Shown here in pieces: positions 1 through 7,951 of a DNA stretch of 64,000 nt. The position numbers and the translations under genes were made by a program. This DNA is from Arthrobacter_E sp041360795 (lineage in GTDB: Bacteria > Actinomycetota > Actinomycetes > Actinomycetales > Micrococcaceae), in the NCBI RefSeq assembly GCF_041360795.1, contig NZ_JBFUPW010000001.1, positions 1,302,001-1,366,000 on the forward strand, read 5' to 3'. The notes under the pieces were generated by a model that saw only the letters and a list, made by a program, of their open reading frames with translations, was not told where the DNA came from and searched no databases. The number at the start of each line of letters is the position of its first letter. Position 1 is the first letter of the stretch.

Positions 1-2
1 TC

Positions 3-1226
3 GCGGGACTGGGCGTCGCGTCGGCCCTGGCGGCGACGGCGTTGCTGGGGGCCGGGAGCTCGGCCCTGGCCGCCTACTTCGCCCGGCGCATCATCACCCC
101 GGACCGGGTGAAGAGCCAAGGGGAGGAACTGCTCGCCGTCGTGCAGGGTGACCGCGGCCCCGAGGCGATCTTCCGCGCCACGGCGGAGAACACCGGGGAC
201 GGGGTCTACAGCTTCCACTTCGACGGCGACGCCGGCCTGGCCAGGATCGGCCGCATCACCTCCTATTCGCCCTTGGAAGGCACGGTGCAGCGCGAGATCG
301 AGGAGATCTACTCCGGCAGTCTGGACCGGGTGCGGTGGGGCCGCTGGGGCGGGGCTACTTATCCGGACCCGGCCGCCCTCGGGATCGACTTCGAGGAGGT
401 CCTGCTTCGGGACGAGATCGGCGATTTCCCCGCCTGGCTGGTCCCCGCGCCGGAGGACGCCTCCGGCGCGGGGCACCGCAAACACGCCGCCCCCGGTGGT
501 CAGAACGTCTGGGCGATCATGGTGCACGGTCGCGGCGCGACGCGGATGGAAGGCCTGCGGGCCTTGCCCGTGGTCCAGGAACTCGGCCTGACGAGCCTGC
601 TCATCTCCTATCGCAATGACGGTGAGGCCCCTCCGGCGGATGCGGGGCGCTACGGCCTGGGGTCCACCGAGTGGCGCGAAGTCGAGGCCGCGATCGGCTA
701 CGCCCTGGACCACGGTGCGACGGACGTGGTGCTGTTCGGCTGGTCGATGGGCGGAGCGGTCGCCCTGCAGGCCGCGGATCAGGCCCGCAATCGGCATGCC
801 ATCAGGGCGCTGGTCCTGGATGCTCCGGTGATCGACTGGGTGGACGTGCTCGCCTTCCAGGCGCGGCTCAACCGCATCCCCGCCGAGGTGGGGCGCTATG
901 GGCAGTTCATGCTGTCCCATCCTCTGGGCCGACGGCTGACCGGCTTGTCCGCGCCCGTGGACCTCAAGTCCATGGACTGGGTGACCCGCTCGATCGAGCT
1001 GCGGACCCCCACCCTCATCCTGCACAGCGTGGACGACGACTTCGTCCCCTATGGGCCGTCGGAGAAGCTCGCCGCCAAGAACCCGGAGATGGTGACGTTC
1101 GTGCCGTTCCAGCAGGCGCGACACACGCGGGAGTGGAACGTGGACCGGGAGCGCTGGGAGTCGACCCTCCGGGAGTGGCTCGGTGCCCAGCTGGAGGAGC
1201 GGAAGGGGCCGGCCGCGGCGGTCTGA
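3..1226 (+). CDS. alpha/beta hydrolase, membrane-anchored, 5'-truncated by window
   Basis: Serine hydrolase of the alpha/beta-fold superfamily; the substrate cannot be told from sequence. The nucleophile elbow GWSMGG is near residue 235 counted from a TTG at 42, the acid is probably in the HSVDDDF segment, and a conserved His follows in RHTREW near the C-terminus. The frame is open to the left edge and upstream codons continue an Ala/Leu-rich hydrophobic stretch, so the true start lies before the window and the protein probably has an N-terminal membrane or signal segment. Convergent with the ybaK-like gene, with only 28 bases between them. Confidence 0.8.
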   Translation, partial: AGLGVASALAATALLGAGSSALAAYFARRIITPDRVKSQGEELLAVVQGDRGPEAIFRATAENTGDGVYSFHFDGDAGLARIGRITSYSPLEGTVQREIEEIYSGSLDRVRWGRWGGATYPDPAALGIDFEEVLLRDEIGDFPAWLVPAPEDASGAGHRKHAAPGGQNVWAIMVHGRGATRMEGLRALPVVQELGLTSLLISYRNDGEAPPADAGRYGLGSTEWREVEAAIGYALDHGATDVVLFGWSMGGAVALQAADQARNRHAIRALVLDAPVIDWVDVLAFQARLNRIPAEVGRYGQFMLSHPLGRRLTGLSAPVDLKSMDWVTRSIELRTPTLILHSVDDDFVPYGPSEKLAAKNPEMVTFVPFQQARHTREWNVDRERWESTLREWLGAQLEERKGPAAAV

Positions 1227-1254
1227 GGCCGTCCTGTGAGGCGCGGCGTGCCGC

Positions 1255-1743
1255 TCAGGCGCGGATCGTGGCGCGCACAGCGCCGGTGAGGCGGCTCAGG
1301 TCCTCCGGCGAGAGCTCGACGTCGAGACCCCGGCGTCCGCCGGAGACCAGGATCGTGGCGTGCTCAAACGCCGAGTCATCAAGGACCGTGGGCGACGGCG
1401 AACGCTGACCCAGGGGCGAGATCCCGCCCAGGACGTAGCCCGTGCGGCGCTGGGCCGCGGCCGGGTCGGCCATGGACGCCTTCTTCTGGCCGAACGCGGA
1501 GGCGGCGGCTTTGAGGTCCAGGGTGCCGCTCACGGGCACGATGGCCACGGCCATGCCGTCTGCGAGCTGCACCATGAGGGTCTTGAACACCTGGTCAGGG
1601 GAGAAGCCGAGGGCCTCCGCCGCTTCCAGCCCGAAGTTCGTGTTCCGGGGGTCGTGCTCGTACGCGTGCAGCGTGAACGGGACCCCGGCCTCCTCGAGAG
1701 CGAGGGTGGCCGGGGTCCCGGTGCTGTGTTTCTTACCGGCCAT
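1255..1743 (-). CDS. ybaK: YbaK/EbsC-type Cys-tRNA(Pro) deacylase
   Basis: 162-residue protein of the YbaK/aminoacyl-tRNA deacylase family, which hydrolyses Cys-tRNAPro mischarged by prolyl-tRNA synthetase in the cytoplasm. Supporting features are the N-terminal segment beginning VPFTLHAYEHDP, the FKTLMVQL strand, the conserved catalytic-region lysines in LDLKAAASAFGQKKASM, and the C-terminal GYVLGGISPLGQ loop. Length is normal for the family. It lies just downstream of, and co-oriented with, sufE and the sulfurtransferase gene, so all three may share one transcript. The family assignment is firm; the precise tRNA specificity is inferred. Confidence 0.9.
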   Translation of the reverse strand: MAGKKHSTGTPATLALEEAGVPFTLHAYEHDPRNTNFGLEAAEALGFSPDQVFKTLMVQLADGMAVAIVPVSGTLDLKAAASAFGQKKASMADPAAAQRRTGYVLGGISPLGQRSPSPTVLDDSAFEHATILVSGGRRGLDVELSPEDLSRLTGAVRATIRA

Positions 1744-1749
1744 GCCGGA

Positions 1750-2244
1750 TCAGGACGGCGCGACGGCGGTCGACTGGGCCACGTAGGCCGTCACCTTGCG
1801 CTTGATCCTTCCGAGCATGGCGGTCATGCCGCGCATCCGGAGTGGGGACACCGCGCGGGTCAGACCCAGGAGCTCCGGCATGTCATCCGGAACCGCGAGG
1901 ATCTCGGCCGCGCTGAGGCCGTTCAGACCCTCATGGAGCACACCCGCGAAACCGCGCGTGGTGGGAGCCTCGGCCGGCGCCTGGAAGAAGAGCTGGATCC
2001 GGGCGTCAGCCCCGCGGCCCTCCGCCTCGATGGTGAGGAAGAGGGGCGACTGGCACTCGACCACCTGCTCGAGAAGCTCCGGGTGGTCCTTGAGGCGTGC
2101 GGGAAGCTCCGGCAGGCCCCGGGAGAAATCCAGGAGCAGCTGAAGGCGGTCCCGCTCCTCAAGAGCCTGGAACTCCTCGACGATCTCGGCCAGTGCCGGT
2201 GGAAGTGCTGGCGGAAGCTGGGCGGAGGGAAGCTGACTGCTCAT
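1750..2244 (-). CDS. sufE: SufE-family cysteine desulfuration protein
   Basis: About 164 residues. SufE proteins accept persulfide sulfur from a cysteine desulfurase and stimulate Fe-S cluster assembly. The active-site Cys sits in VVECQSPLFL, matching the family motif, and the N-terminal helix contains EEFQALEERDRLQLLLD as expected. Two start options exist: a TTG/ATG pair at 2253-2248 and an ATG at 2244; I chose 2244 because it precedes the typical N-terminus. It follows the sulfurtransferase gene by 22 bases on the same strand, a pairing that suggests both handle sulfane sulfur. Confidence 0.88.
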   Translation of the reverse strand: MSSQLPSAQLPPALPPALAEIVEEFQALEERDRLQLLLDFSRGLPELPARLKDHPELLEQVVECQSPLFLTIEAEGRGADARIQLFFQAPAEAPTTRGFAGVLHEGLNGLSAAEILAVPDDMPELLGLTRAVSPLRMRGMTAMLGRIKRKVTAYVAQSTAVAPS

Positions 2245-2266
2245 GGGCATCAATCCTACGCCTGGC

Positions 2267-3184
2267 TCAGAAGCCGGCCGGAACCTCGCCGCGCTCGGAG
2301 CCCTTCACGATCGGGACGCGCACGGCGTTGCCCCATTCGGTCCAGGAGCCGTCGTAGTTGCGGACGTTCTCGAAGCCCAGCAGGTACTTCAGCGCGAACC
2401 AGGTGTGGCTGGACCGCTCGCCGATACGGCAGTACGCGATGACCTCGTCACCTGCGGTGAGTCCGGCTTCGCCGCCGTAAATGGCGTCCAGTTCCTCACG
2501 TGAACGGAAGCTGCCGTCCTCGGCGGCCGCGCGGGCCCACGGGACGGAGGCCGCGGTGGGGATGTGGCCGCCACGGAGCGCGCCTTCCTCCGGGTAGGCG
2601 GGCATGTGGGTGCGGGCGCCGCTGTACTCCTCGGGGGAGCGGACATCGATGAGGGGCTTGCCGAGGTGGGCGAGCACGTCTTCCTTGAAGGCACGGATCG
2701 GCTGGTCGTCACGCTCGACGACGGGGTAGTCGCCGGCGGCGGGGGCAGGCACGTCGGTGACGAGCTCGCGGCCCTCGGCGATCCACTTGTCGCGGCCGCC
2801 GTCCAGGAGACGGACGTCCTCGTGACCGAACAGGGTGAAGACCCAGAGGGCGTAGGCGGCCCACCAGTTCGACTTGTCGCCGTAGATGACGACAGTGGAG
2901 TCGCGGGAGATGCCCTTGGACGCGGCGAGCTCGGCGAAGGCGGCGCCGTCCACGTAGTCGCGGGTCACTTCGTCATTGAGGTCCGTGTGCCAGTCGATCT
3001 TCACGGCGCCGGGGATGTGGCCGGTCTCGTACAGCAGGACGTCCTCATCCGACTCGACCACCACGAGGCGGCCGTCCGCGACGGCGCCGGAGGCGATCTG
3101 CTCGGCGAGCCAGTCCGTGGACACCAGGCGTTCCGGGTGTGCGTAGCTGGCGAACTTGTCGTTCTCTTCAGGGGCGATGCTCAT
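2267..3184 (-). CDS. two-domain rhodanese-type sulfurtransferase
   Basis: 305-residue protein with two tandem rhodanese domains. The N-terminal domain is the inactive type, with Asp in the loop at VIYGDKSNWW. The C-terminal domain carries the active-site Cys in AYCRIGERSSHTWF. Such enzymes transfer sulfane sulfur from thiosulfate or 3-mercaptopyruvate to an acceptor; donor choice cannot be read here. Starts with ATG at 3184. First gene of a minus-strand trio with sufE and ybaK, and divergent from zapE across about 240 bases. Confidence 0.9.
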   Translation of the reverse strand: MSIAPEENDKFASYAHPERLVSTDWLAEQIASGAVADGRLVVVESDEDVLLYETGHIPGAVKIDWHTDLNDEVTRDYVDGAAFAELAASKGISRDSTVVIYGDKSNWWAAYALWVFTLFGHEDVRLLDGGRDKWIAEGRELVTDVPAPAAGDYPVVERDDQPIRAFKEDVLAHLGKPLIDVRSPEEYSGARTHMPAYPEEGALRGGHIPTAASVPWARAAAEDGSFRSREELDAIYGGEAGLTAGDEVIAYCRIGERSSHTWFALKYLLGFENVRNYDGSWTEWGNAVRVPIVKGSERGEVPAGF

Positions 3185-3429
3185 GGGTCAGCCTGGCTTT
3201 CTTCGGGGACAGGATCGGCTCGTGCCCCGGGGACGGGACTGTGCCGTTGAGTCAACCTTAACCACGCCGGCTCCCCAGGGAAGGTGAGAGTTCACATCGG
3301 GCAACACTGCGCCGTCGTCGATATTCCCGGGGTGTGAGGAAGCCCGCCCCCGTCGAGGGGCCAAGGCCCGGTATCCTGGGCACTGCGGTTCAGTCGCCCG
3401 GGCTGCCGTGCCTTGGAGGAATGGAACCC

Positions 3430-4470
3430 TTGCAGATCGAACAGCTTTCCACCCGGACGCCCGCCGTCTCAGCCGATGAGATCCTGGCGGGGTTCGCTCC
3501 CACCTACCGTTTCGGGGAGGTGTCCTTCGACAGCTACCGTCCCGATCCTGCGCATCCGAGTCAGGCCGCCGCGGTGAAGGCCCTCCGGGAGTTCGCGGCC
3601 GGTGTGGGCGCGTCCTCCTCGGGAGGGCTGTTCGGGAAGTTCTTCGGCAAGAAAAAGGACGCCGGCCGGGCGGGCATCTACCTCGACGGCGGATTCGGCG
3701 TGGGCAAGACCCACCTGCTCGCCTCGCTCTGGCACGCCGTTCCCGGGCCGAAGGCTTTCGGCACCTTCGTCGAGTACACCAATCTGGTGGGCGCGCTCTC
3801 CTTCCGGAAGACCGTGGAAGCGCTGAGCAGCTACAAGCTCGTGTGCATCGACGAATTCGAACTGGACGATCCGGGCGACACCGTCCTGATGTCGCGGCTC
3901 ATGCGCGAACTGGCCGACGCCGGCGTGAAGCTTGCGGCCACCTCCAACACCCTGCCGGGCTCGCTGGGGGAGGGGCGCTTCGCCGCCGTCGACTTCCAGC
4001 GCGAGATCCAGGTGCTGTCCGATCAGTTCGACGTGATCCGTGTGGACGGCGAGGACTTCCGTCACCGCGGCCTGCCGGCGGCGCCCCAGCCGGTCCGTGC
4101 CGATGAGCTGAATTCCCGGATGAAGGCCGAGTTCGAGGGCAAGACGGTGGCGGTGGACGACTTCCCGAGCCTCATCTCCCACTTGGCCGGCGTGCACCCG
4201 AGCCGGTATCGCGCTCTGCTCGACGGCGTCGAGGCCGTGGTCTGGAAGGGCGTCACCCCGGTGACGGAGCAGGCCGTCGCACTGCGCTTCGTGGTGCTGG
4301 CCGACCGCCTCTACGACAAGGACGTGCCGATTCTCGCCAGTGGGGTGTCCTTCGACCAGCTCTTCACCCCGGAGATGATGGCCGGCGGTTACCAGAAGAA
4401 GTACTTCCGTGCCGTGTCCCGCCTGACAGCCCTGGCGCGCGAGGCGCAGCAGCACGAACCCGCGATCTGA
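3430..4470 (+). CDS. zapE: cell division protein ZapE (AFG1-like ATPase)
   Basis: About 346 residues. ZapE/AFG1 family AAA-type P-loop ATPase, implicated in other bacteria in FtsZ-ring stability during division. Walker A is GGFGVGKTHLL, Walker B is VCIDEFEL, and the later block SGVSFDQLFTPEMMAGGYQKK is partly shown here as the family C-terminal signature (FDQLF). A GGAGGA Shine-Dalgarno at 3415-3420 abuts an ATG at 3421 but lies about 9 bases from an in-frame TTG at 3430; I prefer the TTG, though 3421 or even GTG 3334 is possible. Followed by a strong hairpin at 4496-4527. Confidence 0.88.
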   Translation: MQIEQLSTRTPAVSADEILAGFAPTYRFGEVSFDSYRPDPAHPSQAAAVKALREFAAGVGASSSGGLFGKFFGKKKDAGRAGIYLDGGFGVGKTHLLASLWHAVPGPKAFGTFVEYTNLVGALSFRKTVEALSSYKLVCIDEFELDDPGDTVLMSRLMRELADAGVKLAATSNTLPGSLGEGRFAAVDFQREIQVLSDQFDVIRVDGEDFRHRGLPAAPQPVRADELNSRMKAEFEGKTVAVDDFPSLISHLAGVHPSRYRALLDGVEAVVWKGVTPVTEQAVALRFVVLADRLYDKDVPILASGVSFDQLFTPEMMAGGYQKKYFRAVSRLTALAREAQQHEPAI

Positions 4471-4495
4471 CGGTCTCCGCCCCTTAAACGCCAAA

Positions 4496-4527
4496 GCGCC
4501 GGTGCTGCCTCTCGGCAGTACCGGCGC
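4496..4527. terminator. hairpin between convergent zapE and antitoxin genes
   Basis: Arms 4496-4509 and 4514-4527 pair over 14 bp with a single G-U wobble and a TCTC tetraloop. No long T-run follows on either strand, but the position between convergent genes fits a bidirectional terminator. Confidence 0.7.
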
Positions 4528-4566
4528 CTCGCTTGACAAATGCTTTGGGCGCCTCAGGCTTCCGGC

Positions 4567-4770
4567 CTAGGCGTTGTCCTTACCTTCGAGGTTCTCCACG
4601 AGGTTGGAAGCGCCATCCTGGACTGCGTCCACCTGGCCAGCGAACTTGCCACCGGTTTTCTCATCGATAAAGTCGCCGACCTTCTCGATGCCATCCTTGA
4701 TGGCCTGCTCGTTGCCCTGGACCAGATCCTGGGCCTTGCCCTTCAGATCGTCAAAGACAGACACAGGCAC
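4567..4770 (-). CDS. MT0933/Rv0909-type putative antitoxin
   Basis: 67-residue acidic protein resembling the MT0933 antitoxin family (Mycobacterium tuberculosis Rv0909): an N-terminal FDDLKGKAQDLV helix, then repeats of charged helix with IDEKTGGKF. In mycobacteria the partner toxin is an adjacent SRPBCC-fold protein; no such gene is next to this one. Codons are typical of the genome. ATG start at 4770 with an AGGAGGT ribosome site just upstream. It may be a solitary stress protein rather than half of a toxin-antitoxin pair. Confidence 0.72.
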   Translation of the reverse strand: MPVSVFDDLKGKAQDLVQGNEQAIKDGIEKVGDFIDEKTGGKFAGQVDAVQDGASNLVENLEGKDNA

Positions 4771-4838
4771 CTCCTTTCCGTTGGCGGGGCCAGACGCCCC
4801 GTTCGATCACCGAGCATAGTTGAAAGAGGGGAAAAGAA

Positions 4839-4862
4839 AAAGACCACCCGAAGGTGGTCTTT
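4839..4862 (-). terminator. terminator of the minus-strand tRNA array
   Basis: AAAGACCACC / GGTGGTCTTT hairpin with a 4-base loop. On the minus strand it is followed by a T-rich tract (complement of the A-rich run at 4831-4840), so it reads as an intrinsic terminator for the tRNA genes above it. Confidence 0.8.
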
Positions 4863-4897
4863 CAGATCTCTCACAGAACATAAACCTGAGGAGAAAG

Positions 4898-4973
<76 letters not shown>

Positions 4974-4977
4974 GTGG

Positions 4978-5071
4978 NNNNNNNNNNNNNNNNNNNNNNN
5001 NNNNNNNNNNNNNNNNNNNNNNNNNNNNNNNNNNNNNNNNNNNNNNNNNNNNNNNNNNNNNNNNNNNNNNN
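4978..5071. other. assembly gap (94 N)
   Basis: A run of 94 N begins four bases beyond the 5' end of tRNA-Gly copy 1. It lies between near-identical tRNA genes, so the assembler probably failed on a repeat; additional tRNA copies could be hidden here. Confidence 0.98.
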
Positions 5072-5081
5072 TGCGTGTCCG

Positions 5082-5153
5082 TGGGCGATACTGGGATCGA
5101 ACCAGTGACCTCTTCCGTGTCAGGGAAGCGCGCTACCGCTGCGCCAATCGCCC
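5082..5153 (-). tRNA. tRNA-Val(GAC)
   Basis: Minus-strand cloverleaf with acceptor GGGCGAT/ATCGCCC and anticodon loop CTGACAC (anticodon GAC). The T-arm GGTTCGATCC is canonical. CCA is not encoded. Very similar in body to tRNA-Val(CAC) at 5541. Confidence 0.95.
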
Positions 5154-5190
5154 CTAGCTTTCCACCGAAGTGGAACCAGGGTTTTCACCG

Positions 5191-5261
5191 AGGTGGGTAC
5201 GGGATTCGAACCCGTGTATACGGCTTTGCAGGCCGCTGCCTCGCCTCTCGGCCAACCCACC
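5191..5261 (-). tRNA. tRNA-Cys(GCA)
   Basis: Minus-strand cloverleaf with acceptor GGTGGGT/ACCCACC, anticodon GCA in loop CTGCAAA, and T-arm GGGTTCGAATCCC. Discriminator T (U73), as usual for tRNA-Cys. CCA is not encoded. Confidence 0.95.
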
Positions 5262-5295
5262 GTGCAGAAGATTTCTCTTCAGACAGTGTCCTGCG

Positions 5296-5368
<73 letters not shown>

Positions 5369-5540
5369 AGAAGGTTTTCCGGCCCTGTCCCGCTATGGGC
5401 TAGGGCCGCTTTCCAACGAAGAAAAACTCTATAGGAAGGAGGCCTGTTTGTTCAAATCCCGCGGCCTTCCGCGCGTCGTCCCGCTCAATTGGCGTTCCGT
5501 CCGATCATGGTCTAGAGTTTCTAAGCGTTGCAGAACGCAA

Positions 5541-5612
5541 GGGCGATTGGCGCAGTGGTAGCGCGCTTCGTTCACACCGAAGAGGTCACTGGTTCGAACC
5601 CAGTATCGCCCA
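5541..5612 (+). tRNA. tRNA-Val(CAC)
   Basis: Plus-strand cloverleaf with acceptor GGGCGAT/ATCGCCC, anticodon loop TTCACAC (anticodon CAC), T-arm GGTTCGAACCC and discriminator A. Transcribed divergently from the other tRNAs and followed by an intrinsic terminator. Confidence 0.95.
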
Positions 5613-5619
5613 CCCTTGC

Positions 5620-5664
5620 AAAGCCCCTTTTCCCGCGATATATCACGGGAAAAGGGGGCTTTTT
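5620..5664 (+). terminator. intrinsic terminator after tRNA-Val(CAC)
   Basis: Arms 5620-5635 and 5646-5662 form a 16-bp stem with one bulged G, followed immediately by TTTTT. A textbook rho-independent terminator. Confidence 0.92.
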
Positions 5665-5901
5665 CGTGGTCGCTCATCGACTCCGTTGAAGTCGGATTTC
5701 CTCCGCGCGCCCGCCCTCGCTGTTCCGTGGCATTGCCTCCGGCGGACGCGATGCCGCTCCGGGCGGCGAAGCCGTTGTCCTGTCGTTCGCCGAGCAGGCT
5801 GTATGCACCATTCGTAGACGGAAGTGGACTGAGATGGAGAGCGACGCAGAGACAGTTCATCAGACCGGAGCGGGGCGCCTCCGCAGCCGCGTGCCGGTTT
5901 C

Positions 5902-6237
5902 ATGAGCAGTAAACAGCGCAGCCGTCATGTCGCGCGGCTCGGGCGTGAGCTATCGGCCCTGGCCCGGTTCCTGGAGAAGTACGGCGTCTCACGCTGGAGT
6001 TCCTGGGCCGATCATTGCTTGGCCCTGCTTCAGAGTGGTGACCCTCGGGCTCTGGAAGGGGTGAGAAGCGCCTTCGGGGGCATGGGAAGCCTCAACGATG
6101 TGGTCATCAGTCAGCATCACGGGCAGCTCCTGACCGACTCCGAGGCGGCCGCCGCCAACCAACGGCTCGCACGATTGACATCGTCAGTGTATGAGGATGT
6201 CGTCTGGCTGCTCCAGGACGAGGACTCCGGGCATTAA
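5902..6237 (+). CDS. small protein of unknown function (111 aa)
   Basis: I do not recognise the family with confidence. The protein is predicted all-helical: a basic N-terminus (MSSKQRSRHVARLGREL), an amphipathic helix with LARFLEKYG, a Gly-rich turn FGGMGSLNDVV, and a C-terminal helix ending WLLQDEDSGH. No signal peptide or membrane segment is visible. The SLND-type turn after a Gly-rich loop recalls small actinobacterial DUF proteins that measure about 100 residues. It stands alone between the tRNA terminator and the RecB-like gene. The ATG at 5902 has no strong ribosome site. Coding status rests on codon usage and the complete helical pattern. Confidence 0.55.
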   Translation: MSSKQRSRHVARLGRELSALARFLEKYGVSRWSSWADHCLALLQSGDPRALEGVRSAFGGMGSLNDVVISQHHGQLLTDSEAAAANQRLARLTSSVYEDVVWLLQDEDSGH

Positions 6238-6384
6238 CGTCCCGCATTCAAGGATGGCGTCGGCCGGGCCGGATGGTGCACTCTCCGGATTCATCACCTC
6301 CAGCCCGTCGCAGACCCCGGGCTCGTTCCCCGCTCACCGTGGGCTGCCTGAAGGAATGTCGGCGCGTTATGGGAAAGTGAAGAC

Positions 6385-7227
6385 ATGACCGCACCAATGC
6401 TTGCCCGGGCCACCGATACGGGCCGGATGTATGCGCGCAGCACGCGCGAAGAACCCGTCGTCCCGTCGATCACCACGGTGATCGCGCAGCAGCCCCACGG
6501 TCTGGACGGCTGGTTCGGATACATGGGAGCGAACGCGCTGGCGCAGGACGTCACCCTGCAATCCGCCCTCAACAGCCCGGCGAAGCTCCGCCAGGCGGTT
6601 CAGCGCGCGGCCAATGCAGCCGCTCTCTACCGGGACGCCGCCGCCGAGCGCGGTGACCGCGTCCACAACTACTGCGAGCAGGTGGCGTTGCGTCATCTGG
6701 ACCGCGAGCACGACGTCGACGGCGCGCGGGAGCTTCTCGCTCAGAACGGCGAGCAGGCGTTCGCGGACCGATTCGATGAATGGTGGAAGGCGTACGACGT
6801 CCGCCCGATCGCCCCCGAGATCACGGTCTGGAACCACGAGGTCGGCTACGCGGGCACTCTGGATCTGGTGGCCGAGATCAACGGGCGCACCTGCCTGATC
6901 GACTACAAGACCAAGGGCACCACGCGGGACGGTCAGGTCAAGGCGCTCGATGACAAGGTGGTCATGCAGCTCGTCGCCGGCATGAAGGCGGAGGAGAGCC
7001 TGGTGGATCCTGAGCTGGGGGAGTGGGAGGCCTGGCAGCATGGCGCCGGTCCACTGCTCATCGCGGTCGCGGTGGGAGAGACCGAGGTTCGTCCGCAGCG
7101 GGCCAACCCCGAGGTCCTCAAGCATCACTGGTGGAAGTTCTGTGCCTTGAAGAGGGTGTGGCAGCTCAACCAGGACCTGCTGCAGGAGCGGTCCGCTCTC
7201 CTTCCTCTGGCCCCGCCGCGGGCCTGA
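6385..7227 (+). CDS. PD-(D/E)XK nuclease-like (RecB family) protein
   Basis: 280-residue protein with the RecB/Cas4-type nuclease core near residues 150-180: the segment YAGTLDLVAEINGRTCLIDY followed by KTK gives the G-x-x-D and D-Y-K catalytic pattern, and an upstream Glu (EITVWNHEVG) would complete the site. The preceding region holds a helical block with HNYCEQVALRHL, in which the His may contribute to metal binding. No helicase domain or CRISPR array is nearby, so it is probably a housekeeping DNA-processing protein of unknown partner. Single gene, ATG start; the gap to def is 124 bases. Confidence 0.78.
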   Translation: MTAPMLARATDTGRMYARSTREEPVVPSITTVIAQQPHGLDGWFGYMGANALAQDVTLQSALNSPAKLRQAVQRAANAAALYRDAAAERGDRVHNYCEQVALRHLDREHDVDGARELLAQNGEQAFADRFDEWWKAYDVRPIAPEITVWNHEVGYAGTLDLVAEINGRTCLIDYKTKGTTRDGQVKALDDKVVMQLVAGMKAEESLVDPELGEWEAWQHGAGPLLIAVAVGETEVRPQRANPEVLKHHWWKFCALKRVWQLNQDLLQERSALLPLAPPRA

Positions 7228-7351
7228 ACGGAGTCCGGGCGCTGCTGGGACCCCTCGCCGGGAGGCCCGGGGACCGCCGGTCCGTAGAATAGACAGCGTG
7301 GCGCACGGCGCCGCAGTGATCCGTCAGCACCTTATACAGGAGGTCCACTCC

Positions 7352-7951
7352 ATGGCCGTTCTCGGCATCAGGACTCTCGGCGACCCGGTCCTCAGGACCC
7401 GGGCCGAGGAAGTCACCGACATCTCACCGGCGGTCCATCAGCTGGTGGACGACATGCTGGAGACCATGGAGGACGTGCATGGCGCCGGCCTCGCCGCGCC
7501 CCAGGTGGGCGTGGGCCAGCGCATCTTCACCTTCAACATCGACGGTGTGAAGGGCCATGTCATCAATCCCGTCCTCGTCAACAGCGAGGACCATCAGCCG
7601 GACGAACGCGAAGGGTGCCTCTCGGTGCCCGGCATCTCCGCCCCGGTCCGCCGCTTCCGCCAGACCACGGTCCGCGGGATCGACCGGGATGGCAATCCTG
7701 TGGAGCTGACGGCCGAAGGCATGCTCGCGCGGTGCTTCCAGCACGAGACGGACCACTTGGACGGCATCCTGTTCATCGACCGGCTGTCCGGCGAGGAACG
7801 GCGTCGAGCCCTGAAGGCCCTCCGGAGCGGCGAATACTCGGCAGCCGAGCGGGCGACGGTGGATCAGCGCGCCAGTTCCGTGGCCTCCGCCTTCAGCAAG
7901 GCGCCGTCGTCGGCCTCCAGCGGCCGCGGCTCCTTCGGGCAGGCGCTGTGA
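7352..7951 (+). CDS. def: peptide deformylase
   Basis: 199 residues. Removes the formyl group from the initiator Met of nascent proteins; a metal-dependent cytoplasmic enzyme. All three signatures are present: GAGLAAPQVG, EGCLSVPG (Cys ligand) and QHETDHLDG (the HExxH-type pair of His ligands and catalytic Glu). The ATG at 7352 sits 8 bases after a strong GGAGG (7339-7343). The extra C-terminal Ser/Ala-rich tail of about 25 residues is common in actinobacterial enzymes. The stop overlaps the GTG of fmt (GTGA), coupling the deformylase to the formyltransferase. Confidence 0.97.
   Translation: MAVLGIRTLGDPVLRTRAEEVTDISPAVHQLVDDMLETMEDVHGAGLAAPQVGVGQRIFTFNIDGVKGHVINPVLVNSEDHQPDEREGCLSVPGISAPVRRFRQTTVRGIDRDGNPVELTAEGMLARCFQHETDHLDGILFIDRLSGEERRRALKALRSGEYSAAERATVDQRASSVASAFSKAPSSASSGRGSFGQAL

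Noticed and set aside
5429..5860. A 143-codon minus-strand frame over tRNA-Val(CAC)
   Set aside because: It runs through a tRNA gene and its terminator, so it cannot be a real coding region.
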